From the NCBI GenBank assembly GCA_026786045.1, contig JAJAYV010000428.1:1-7150 (forward strand): DNA of 7,150 nucleotides, in the 5' to 3' direction. Positions 1-5,644 of the stretch are shown here, piece by piece (positions within the stretch are counted from its first letter, which is position 1; every line of letters begins with the position of its first letter). This stretch comes from Frankiaceae bacterium (GTDB taxonomy: Bacteria > Actinomycetota > Actinomycetes > Mycobacteriales > SCTD01). A program made the translations under genes and the position numbers. Under the pieces are notes generated by a model. The model made no database searches and was not told the origin of the DNA. It saw nothing but the letters and a program-made list of their open reading frames with translations.

Positions 1-261
1 CCCGCCCACCTTGCGTCAGACCCCCCCCCCGGCCCCCCCGCCGGCGGCGTAGGCCCCCCGGGGGGGCAGGCGGGGGGGGCGGGCGGCCCGGGCCGCCGCC
101 AGCACCCGGGCCGCTGATTCCAGGCACGACCGCGACGGCAGGCACAGGTCGCTGCCCGGTGTGAAGTAGGCCTGTACCAGGTCGATCAGGACGAGCGCGG
201 GGCGCAACCCCCAGCCGATGTCACCGCCGAACCCCGCCTCGCGGTAGTCCTCGCCCGTCAT
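1..261 (-). CDS. Isochorismatase-family amidohydrolase, N-carbamoylsarcosine amidase-like (partial; disrupted)
   Basis: This is the N-terminal part of a cysteine hydrolase of the isochorismatase fold. N-carbamoylsarcosine amidase is the closest family I recognise; it hydrolyses an N-carbamoyl amino acid to the amine, CO2 and ammonia. Seen: residues 10-35 contain GFGG, GWG, RPALVLIDLV and AYF-PGS, typical of this subfamily's start. D27 in the LIDLV strand is the expected Asp of the Asp-Lys-Cys triad; the Lys and Cys lie beyond the window. The ATG at 261 overlaps the hyuB stop (ATGA, 258-261) with no clear Shine-Dalgarno, so translation is probably coupled to hyuB. From about residue 55 the family pattern degrades in C/G homopolymers, and an in-frame TGA falls at 18-16. 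The same frame then reads RKV, a plausible family continuation. The break may therefore be base-call error rather than a true pseudogene. The family call is fairly sure; the substrate and integrity are not. Confidence 0.72.
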
Positions 262-2129
262 GCCCAGGTCGGCGCCTGGGGCGCGGGCAGTCCGGTCTCC
301 TCGAGGCAGCGCTCGAGGATGCCCTCGAGCGGCGGCCCCATGTCGAAGACGGCCAGCTCGGCCGGCCGGTCGGCCGCCAGCTGCTCGCGCAGGTCGCTGG
401 TCGCCGTCGCATCCACGGCGCCGTCGGCGTCGCAGACCACCCCGTAGCGTCGGGCGCCCTCGAAGGTCACGAGGCCACGCCGCACCTCGAGACCGACGAG
501 CTCAGGGTCGCGGGCCAGCGGGTCACCCCAGCCGCCACCGCCCCAGGTCACGAAGTGCAGGACGTCGCCCGGCTTGACCGGCACGTCGTGCACCTTGCTC
601 GGCAGGACCTCGGTGGTCCCGTCGGCCCGCTCAAGCCATTTGCGGCCGCGCGCGCCGGGCGTGCCGCCGTTGACCCCCCAGGGGTAGGTGAGCCAGCGGT
701 CGTCGTGGATCGCCACGGTCCCGGGTTCGAGGAATCTGTAGGTCACATCGACCCCGTTGCCTCCGCGGTGGAGGCCGGCGCCACCGGTGTCCGGGACGGT
801 CTCCCAGCGCTCGATGCGCATCGGGTAGTAGCTCTCGAGGTACTCGCACGGGATGTTCACGAACGAGGGCCATAGAGAGTGGCCGTCCGGACCGTCACCG
901 ATGGGCCGGCCGGGGATCCCGCCGAAGCCGATCGAGTAGAGCTGGAACCACTCGCCCTTGCGGTCGCCGCCGGAGTAGGTGCCGGAGTACATGAAGTGCG
1001 GTGAGGACGAGAAGCCCGCGGCGTTGAGCAGACTTGGGTTGGTCTGGCCGAGAAGCCCGCCGAACAGGTCGAACACGCGTCCGATCCCGTGGTTGCGGGC
1101 GTTGAGGGCCGCGGGGTACTTCGGCTTCCAGAAGCTGCCGTCCTCGATCGTCACGTCGATGAGCGGGTAGAAGCCGTCGTTCCACAGGATCTGCGGGTCT
1201 GCGACGGTGATCATGTAGATCCCGAAGAACATCCGCGCGAGGTTCTCGTTGAGGTAGTAGTTGATCGGGCCCTGCGCCTGCGGGCTGCTGCCGCTGAAGT
1301 CCAGGTGCACCTTGTCGCCCGTGCGGGTGAGTGCGAGCTTGAGCTCGTACGGGCCGAAGCCGACGCCGTCGTCGCAGATGTAGTCGCTGAACTCGATCCG
1401 CTGCCCGTCGGTGAACACCAGCCCCAGCAGGGTCTTCATCGCCTGGTAGTTGCGTTCGAGCAGGGCGTCGAGTGCGGAGACGTAGGTCTCCGGCCCGAAG
1501 CGGTCGCACAGCTCCTGGATGCGCCGACCCGCGGTGCGGCAGGCGGCCACGATGCCGTTGAGGTCGGCGCGGTTCCACTCCGGCTGGCGGACCTGGTTGA
1601 GGATGATCCGCAGCGGGTCCTCCTGCAGCACGCCCTTGCGATAGAGCTTGAAGGGCGGGATGACCACGCCCTCCTCGAAGATCGTGCGTGCGTCGGTCGG
1701 CATCGAGCTCGGCGTCTTGCCGCCGACGTCGGACATGTGCCCGAACATTGCCGACCAGCCGACGACCCGACCGGCGTGGTAAATCGGCATGACGACGAGC
1801 CAGTCGTTGGCGTGGCTGATCGCCGCGTCGCAGGAGTACGGGTCGGACGTCAGCAGGACGTCGCCCTCCTCGACCGTGTCGTGGAAGCCCTCGAGGAATG
1901 ACGGGATCGACAGGCCGAACTGCCCGACCATCATCTTGCCGTCGGGGTCGCCGATCAGCGGGAACTCGTCGTGCTGCTCGCGGATGCCGGGCGACAGCGC
2001 GGTGCGGAACAGCACCTCGTCCATCTCGTACCGCGCGTTGCGCAGGGCGTTCTCGATGAGGTCGAGGGTCACCGGGTCGACGTCGACGCGGGCCAGCGGC
2101 TCGGTGGTGCTCTGGATGATCTGTGCCAT
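258..2129 (-). CDS. hyuB: Hydantoinase B/oxoprolinase family protein (HyuB), 623 aa
   Basis: This is the B subunit of an ATP-dependent hydantoinase/oxoprolinase-type enzyme. It is expected to act in the cytoplasm with HyuA, receiving the phosphorylated substrate for ring opening (N-methylhydantoinase, oxoprolinase, caprolactamase) or, in related branches, carboxylation (acetone/acetophenone carboxylase). Seen, in order: DPVTLDLI near residue 18; SDPY at 95-98 followed by ISHANDW; GHMSDVGG at 130-137; DFSGSSPQ at 277-284; KYPAALNAR at 337-345; PDTGGAGLHRGGNGV at 446-460; GGGGWGDP at 530-537. These mark the full HyuB fold, and the length is normal. The usual NDPY-GGTH-D segment is replaced by SDPYSCDAAISHANDW, so this is a divergent branch. 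Start choice: the ATG at 2129 has GGAGG 8 nt upstream and lies 3 bp after the hyuA stop. The stop overlaps the next gene by 4 bp. The family is certain; the substrate is unknown. Confidence 0.95.
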   Translation of the reverse strand: MAQIIQSTTEPLARVDVDPVTLDLIENALRNARYEMDEVLFRTALSPGIREQHDEFPLIGDPDGKMMVGQFGLSIPSFLEGFHDTVEEGDVLLTSDPYSCDAAISHANDWLVVMPIYHAGRVVGWSAMFGHMSDVGGKTPSSMPTDARTIFEEGVVIPPFKLYRKGVLQEDPLRIILNQVRQPEWNRADLNGIVAACRTAGRRIQELCDRFGPETYVSALDALLERNYQAMKTLLGLVFTDGQRIEFSDYICDDGVGFGPYELKLALTRTGDKVHLDFSGSSPQAQGPINYYLNENLARMFFGIYMITVADPQILWNDGFYPLIDVTIEDGSFWKPKYPAALNARNHGIGRVFDLFGGLLGQTNPSLLNAAGFSSSPHFMYSGTYSGGDRKGEWFQLYSIGFGGIPGRPIGDGPDGHSLWPSFVNIPCEYLESYYPMRIERWETVPDTGGAGLHRGGNGVDVTYRFLEPGTVAIHDDRWLTYPWGVNGGTPGARGRKWLERADGTTEVLPSKVHDVPVKPGDVLHFVTWGGGGWGDPLARDPELVGLEVRRGLVTFEGARRYGVVCDADGAVDATATSDLREQLAADRPAELAVFDMGPPLEGILERCLEETGLPAPQAPTWA

Positions 2130-2132
2130 CGG

Positions 2133-4196
2133 TCAGCCCTCCAGGGGACGGATCAGCAGGCTGCCGCTGGCGTGCACCGTGGCGGCGTAGCCGGGCAGGA
2201 CAAGGGTGGTGGAGTCCATCTCGACGACGATCGCGGGACCGGTGACGACGTTTCCGGCGCGGAGCAGCGAGCGGTCGTACAGAGCGGCGTCGACGTGATC
2301 GCCGTCGATCCAGACTGGCGTGGTGCCAGTCTGAGCGGCGGCGGCGTCCGGTCCGCCCTCCTCCAGCAAGGTCAGCGCCACGGCCGGGCGCGGCCCGGTG
2401 ACGGTGGCGCGGACCGTGACGAGCTCCTGCTCGTTGTCGAGCAGGAAGCTGAACAGGCGTTCGTGCTCGGCGTCGAAGGCGTTGCGCAGGGAGTCGAGCC
2501 CTGCCCCCTTGCCGTCGAAGGCGTCGACGCTGACGACCACGGGCACCTCGAATCCCTGCCCGTGGTAGCGCAAGTCCGCGGAGTACTCGACGCTGTGCTG
2601 CTCCGGAGGCACGCCGTCGGCCTCCACCGTCGCCGCCGCCTGGGCGGCCAGCTCGGCCAGCAGGTCGGTCAGCTCGGCGTCGGTGAGCTGGGAGAAGCGG
2701 CGCACGACCGTACGGGCCGCCTCGTCCTTGACGCTGGTCGTTGCGTCGCCGTAGGCGCACAGCACGCCAGGCGAGGGCGGGATGATGACCGGCCAGGCGC
2801 CGGTGAGCCGGCCGAGGGCGTTGGCATGAAGCGGTCCCGCTCCACCGAAGGCGACGAGCGCGAAGTCGCGGGGGTCGAAGCCCTGCTGGACCGAGACGAG
2901 CCGCAGTGCGCCCAGCATGTTCTCGTTGACGATGTCGACGATCCCCGCGGCAGCGGCCTCGGCGCTGTCGAGGTCAGTGCTGTCGGCGATCGTCTGCACC
3001 GCGGTGCGGGCCGCCTCGACGTCGAGGGTGATCTCGCCGCCGGCCAGGCTGCTCGGGAGGTAGCCGAGCACGACGTTGGCGTCGGTGACGGTCGGCTCCA
3101 CGCCGTCGGTGCCGTAGGCCGCGGGGCCGGGGGCGGCGCCGGCGGACTGCGGTCCGACGCGCAGGGCGCGGGTCAGTGGTGGGACGTGGGCGATCGAACC
3201 GCCGCCGGCGCCGACGGTCCGGACGTCGACCGAGGTGGCGCGGACCTTCAGGTGCCCGACCATCGTCTCGCGGCCGACCCGCGGCTTGAGGTCCTGCACG
3301 AGCGCCACGTCGGTGGAGGTGCCGCCCATGTCAAAGGTGAGGAAGTCGCGGAAGCCGGCCTGCTCGGCGACCCAGGCGGCGCCCGTGACACCGCCAGCGG
3401 GACCTGACAGCAGCAGGCTCACCGGGTTGGCCGCAGCGACCCGCGCACTGGCCAGCCCGCCGTCGCTGCGCAGCACGTAGAGCGGCCCGTCGATCCCGCC
3501 CTCGCGCAGCTTGCCTTCGAGGTTGGCGAGGTAGCGCGAGACCTGCGGCTGCACGTAGCTGTTGGCGACCGTGGTGAGGGTGCGTTCGTACTCGCGCATT
3601 TCTGGCAGCACCTGCGAGGAGATCGAGACCTGGATGCCGGGCAACTCCTCGAGCGCCAGTTCTTGCACGCGCACTTCGTGCGCGGCGTTGGCGTAGGAGT
3701 TGATGAGCGAGACGGTCAGCGCCTCGATGCCGCGGCCCTTGAGCCGGCGCAGTGCCGCGCGGGCACCGTCCTCGTCGAGCGGGGTGACCTCGGAGCCGTC
3801 GGCGCCCATCCGCCCGATGACCTCGACGGTGTCCTGCAGGTCGGCGAGCGGCTCGGGCTTGGGCCAGATGATCCAGCCGGCCAGGCCTCCCGGGACGTAG
3901 GACCGGGCGATCTGCAGGACCTGCCGGAACCCGTCGGTCGTCACGAGGCCGACCCTGGCACCCTTGCCCTCCAGGATCGCGTTGGTGGCGATCGTCGTGC
4001 CGTGCAGGACCTGGGCGATCTGGCGCAGCTCGATCCCGGCCTCGCCGCAGACCTTCTCGATGCCCTTCAGCACGCCGACGGACTGGTCCTGCGGCGTGGA
4101 GGGCGTCTTGGCCCGCCACGTCCGGCCACTGGCCTCGTCCACGAGCAGGATGTCGGTGAAGGTGCCGCCGACGTCCACCCCCAACCGATAGCTCAT
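2133..4196 (-). CDS. hyuA: Hydantoinase A/oxoprolinase family ATPase subunit (HyuA), 687 aa
   Basis: This is the ATP-using subunit of a hydantoinase/oxoprolinase-type enzyme, a member of the actin/hexokinase-like ATPase superfamily that activates a cyclic amide or lactam by phosphorylation. Seen: an N-terminal phosphate loop GVDVGGTFTD (residues 6-15); HGTTIATNAI (65-74); SGPAGGV (264-270); a second phosphate loop FDMGGTSTDVAL (288-299); VGAGGGSIA (328-336); VGPQSAGAAPGPAAYG (347-362); TDAN (371-374); AFGGAGPLHA (449-458); and a C-terminal region with GPAIV and TTLVLPGY (653-670). No expected motif is missing, and 687 aa is the usual size for HyuA proteins. The frame is open further upstream, but homology starts exactly at MSYRLGVDVGG. 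The ATG at 4196 has GGGGAG 5 nt upstream and overlaps the regulator stop in ATGA. It lies 3 bp before hyuB, so the two subunits are made together. An oxoprolinase or a carboxylase beta-type subunit is an alternative; HyuA sequence alone does not settle the substrate. Confidence 0.96.
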   Translation of the reverse strand: MSYRLGVDVGGTFTDILLVDEASGRTWRAKTPSTPQDQSVGVLKGIEKVCGEAGIELRQIAQVLHGTTIATNAILEGKGARVGLVTTDGFRQVLQIARSYVPGGLAGWIIWPKPEPLADLQDTVEVIGRMGADGSEVTPLDEDGARAALRRLKGRGIEALTVSLINSYANAAHEVRVQELALEELPGIQVSISSQVLPEMREYERTLTTVANSYVQPQVSRYLANLEGKLREGGIDGPLYVLRSDGGLASARVAAANPVSLLLSGPAGGVTGAAWVAEQAGFRDFLTFDMGGTSTDVALVQDLKPRVGRETMVGHLKVRATSVDVRTVGAGGGSIAHVPPLTRALRVGPQSAGAAPGPAAYGTDGVEPTVTDANVVLGYLPSSLAGGEITLDVEAARTAVQTIADSTDLDSAEAAAAGIVDIVNENMLGALRLVSVQQGFDPRDFALVAFGGAGPLHANALGRLTGAWPVIIPPSPGVLCAYGDATTSVKDEAARTVVRRFSQLTDAELTDLLAELAAQAAATVEADGVPPEQHSVEYSADLRYHGQGFEVPVVVSVDAFDGKGAGLDSLRNAFDAEHERLFSFLLDNEQELVTVRATVTGPRPAVALTLLEEGGPDAAAAQTGTTPVWIDGDHVDAALYDRSLLRAGNVVTGPAIVVEMDSTTLVLPGYAATVHASGSLLIRPLEG
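2138..2142 (-). promoter_or_regulatory. Ribosome binding site of hyuB
   Basis: On the minus strand GGAGG lies 8 nt upstream of the ATG at 2129, inside the last codons of hyuA. It fixes the hyuB start and suggests that hyuB is translated from its own strong site as well as by coupling. Confidence 0.75.
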
Positions 4197-4912
4197 GCCG
4201 TCTCCCCTTCGGTGAGGTCCTCGGCAGGCGCCGGGGGACCGGTGTGCGTGATCGCGTGCGGTGCGTCGCCCCGCCCGCCCAGCAGGGCGGCGCGGGCGGA
4301 GAACAGGTGACTGCGCATAACGCTCTCGGCCCAGTCGGGGTCGTGTGCCCGAACGGCCGCCACCAGCTCGAGGTGGTGGGCGACGCTGCGGTGCATGGCG
4401 TCCTCGTCGAAGGCCCGGTAGGTGCGCATCAGCACGGTGCTGTGCACCAGGCCGGCGATGACCTGGGCCAGGCTCGCGCTCCGGGCCAGCGACAGCATGA
4501 GGTCGTGGAACTCGCGGTTGTGCAGGTAGACGGCGTCGAGGTCCGGGGGCCCACCGCCGGCGGGGCGTGCCGCTGCCGCCACAGCGAGGGCGAGGCGCTG
4601 CAGCTCCTCGCCGTCCTCGTCGGTCGCGCTCAGTGCCGCGGCGCGTGCGGCAAGGCCCTCCGCGGGGGCCCGCAGCACGAAGACGGTGTTCAGGTCGTCC
4701 GCGGCCGGCTCGACGACCCGCGCCCCGCGGTTGGCGTTCAGCTCGACCAGGCCGGCGGCCGCGAGCCGGCGCAGCGCCTCGCGTACGGGCGTGCGGCTCA
4801 TGCCCAGCTCGCGGGCCAGGCCCACCTCGCCGAGCCGGAGGCCCGGCCGGTGGCGACCCCGCAAGATGTCGGCGCGCAGGGCCTCGAAGGCCCTGTCCGA
4901 GGACATCGTCAT
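4193..4912 (-). CDS. GntR-family transcriptional regulator, FCD (FadR-like) subfamily, 239 aa
   Basis: This is a DNA-binding regulator, probably a dimer, that senses a small carboxylate or metabolite of the adjacent pathway. Seen, counting from the ATG at 4912: a winged helix at about residues 6-70 with the GntR hallmark SRTPVREALRRL (39-50), AAAGLVE and the wing NRGARVVEP; then an alpha-helical FCD ligand domain at about 75-212 with REFHDLM (133-139), HHLELVAAV (179-187) and MRSHLFSAR (199-207), whose His residues fit the family's metal-binding set. The frame stays open to 5038, but the upstream residues are low-complexity and lack the fold. The ATG at 4912 has a GGGGG stretch about 10 nt upstream and gives a normal FCD length; an ATG at 4906 is a close alternative. 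It is first in the operon and overlaps hyuA by 4 bp, so it probably controls itself and the hyu genes. The polarity of control and the ligand are unknown. Confidence 0.9.
   Translation of the reverse strand: MTMSSDRAFEALRADILRGRHRPGLRLGEVGLARELGMSRTPVREALRRLAAAGLVELNANRGARVVEPAADDLNTVFVLRAPAEGLAARAAALSATDEDGEELQRLALAVAAAARPAGGGPPDLDAVYLHNREFHDLMLSLARSASLAQVIAGLVHSTVLMRTYRAFDEDAMHRSVAHHLELVAAVRAHDPDWAESVMRSHLFSARAALLGGRGDAPHAITHTGPPAPAEDLTEGETA
4202..4207 (-). promoter_or_regulatory. Ribosome binding site of hyuA
   Basis: On the minus strand GGGGAG lies 5 nt upstream of the ATG at 4196, within the last codons of the GntR gene. It supports this internal start over the longer open frame, which would run through the regulator gene. 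Confidence 0.75.
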
Positions 4913-4939
4913 CGCGTCGCACCCCCGGCCCGTCTCGCG

Positions 4940-4951
4940 TTGTGTGCGCAA
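4940..4951. promoter_or_regulatory. Candidate GntR/FCD operator, TTG-N6-CAA
   Basis: TTGTGTGCGCAA is an imperfect dyad with TTG and CAA ends. Many FCD-type GntR proteins bind short dyads with TTG/CAA-like half-sites. It starts 28 bp upstream of the regulator's ATG and touches the candidate -10 box, so binding there could repress the operon. This is inferred from position and symmetry only. Confidence 0.25.
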
Positions 4952-4979
4952 GTTAGGGGCTGTAGCCGCGGACATGCAA
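4950..4979 (-). promoter_or_regulatory. Candidate promoter of the gntR-hyuAB operon
   Basis: Reading the minus strand, TTGCAT (4979-4974) and TAACTT (4955-4950) are separated by 18 bp. They match the sigma-70/SigA-type consensus only partly. They lie 38-67 bp upstream of the regulator's ATG in the only intergenic space available, so position supports a promoter here. The exact boxes are a weak guess. Confidence 0.22.
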
Positions 4980-5003
4980 GGGCCTTGTGGGAGCGGCTGG
5001 TAA

Positions 5004-5019
5004 GAAGTGCATGCACTTC
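5004..5019. repeat. Perfect 16-bp palindrome in the intergenic/junction region
   Basis: GAAGTGCATGCACTTC equals its own reverse complement over all 16 bases, with no spacer. It lies between the divergently oriented regulator gene and the channel remnant and covers the first possible ATG (5011) of the remnant. It could be an operator for the GntR protein or another regulator, or a leftover of the rearrangement. There is no following T-run, so it is not an intrinsic terminator. Confidence 0.6.
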
Positions 5020-5637
5020 GTGCGGATCGGCTCAGCAACCTTGCCGAGGAGCGACCCAGTCCACGTCAACGCCGGCCAGGCCCTCGGCGAGAGCGACGCG
5101 GTGCACTTCGTGCGTGGCGACCTGGCCAACGCCGACGTCATGGAGCGCGCGTGCGTCGCCCGTTAGAGCACCGCCATCATCGACGGCCGCGACGACAACG
5201 AGGCCGTCGCCATCGCGGTGGCGGTCGACCACGCCAAGCCCGACATCCACCTGGTCGCCGCACTGCGCGACCTCACCCGCCGGGAGCACCTGAGCTACGT
5301 CAACCCGCGCGTGCAGTGCGTGCAGTGGCACATGCCGTTCTTGCTCACCGAGAAGGCGGTCGATCCGGGGATCACGCAGGTCTACACGGACCTGATGACC
5401 AGCGGCGGCCACGGCAACACCTACTCCGTGCGGCTGCCGCGCAACAGCGGCCTCGCCAGCGTCGGCGCCTGTCAGGAGCACCTCGGTCGGCGGTTCGGCG
5501 CGACGCTGCTGGCGGTCCGCTTCGGTGACGAGCTGGTCGTCACCCCCGAGTGGGACCGGCCGGTCGACGCCGGGACGACGCTCCACTACGTGGGCCGTGA
5601 GCGCATCGACGCGTCCACGTTCGCCGCGGGCGGCTGA
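5011..5637 (+). pseudogene. Potassium-channel-type protein remnant: RCK (TrkA-N/TrkA-C) domains only, internal stop
   Basis: The reading frame encodes the cytoplasmic regulatory part of an ion-channel-family protein. In intact members, two TM helices and a pore precede an RCK N domain that binds a nucleotide or ion and an RCK C domain. Seen: VHFVRGD near 5101 and DVMERACV, followed by an in-frame TAG at 5164-5166. The same frame then continues with STAIIDGRDDNEA, PDIHLVAALRD, QCVQWHMPFLL and DPGITQVYTDLM (RCK N end and linker). The RCK C part follows, with FGATLLAVRFGDELVV and AGTTLHYVG, to a TGA at 5635-5637. Missing are the pore, the TM helices and the GxGxxG start of the Rossmann fold; no frame upstream supplies them, because the regulator region begins within about 100 bp. 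A GTG at 5218 could begin a 139-aa fragment, but nothing suggests that it functions. Homology is convincing from about 5059 onward; the exact 5' limit is uncertain. It converges with the next gene across 7 bp. Confidence 0.78.
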
Positions 5638-5644
5638 TCGCGGC

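Noticed and set aside
1..90. Homopolymer tracts as a phase-variation switch
   Set aside because: Several tracts occur together and the frame stays in register with the family, which fits base substitutions rather than a length-variable contingency locus.
895..2760. Long 621-aa open frame on the minus strand across hyuB and the end of hyuA
   Set aside because: It is an Arg/Pro/Gly-rich out-of-frame reading of the real hyuA and hyuB genes, with no domain signature. Such frames are common in high-GC DNA.
1971..3407. 478-aa open frame on the plus strand opposite hyuA/hyuB
   Set aside because: It is the antisense shadow of strongly conserved HyuA/HyuB coding sequence. Its composition is Gly/Val/Asp/Arg-rich and no fold is recognisable.
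4197..4922. N-terminal extension of the HyuA frame up to 4922
   Set aside because: The extension is an out-of-frame reading of the GntR gene and is Arg/Pro-rich. The ATPase fold and a good ribosome binding site begin at 4196.
3671..5114. Repeated GCACTTCGTGCG words at 3671-3682, 5013-5024 and 5103-5114, with a related reverse copy near 549-559
   Set aside because: At 549-559 and 5103-5114 the word encodes His-Phe-Val with the preferred codons CAC TTC GTG, and at 3671 its complement encodes His-Glu-Val-Arg. Codon bias explains them better than a dispersed regulatory repeat. Only the copy within the palindrome at 5004-5019 is kept as notable.
5007..5528. 173-aa plus-strand frame starting at GTG 5007
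   Set aside because: It overlaps the RCK remnant in another frame, is Arg-rich and matches no family. The RCK frame has the homology.
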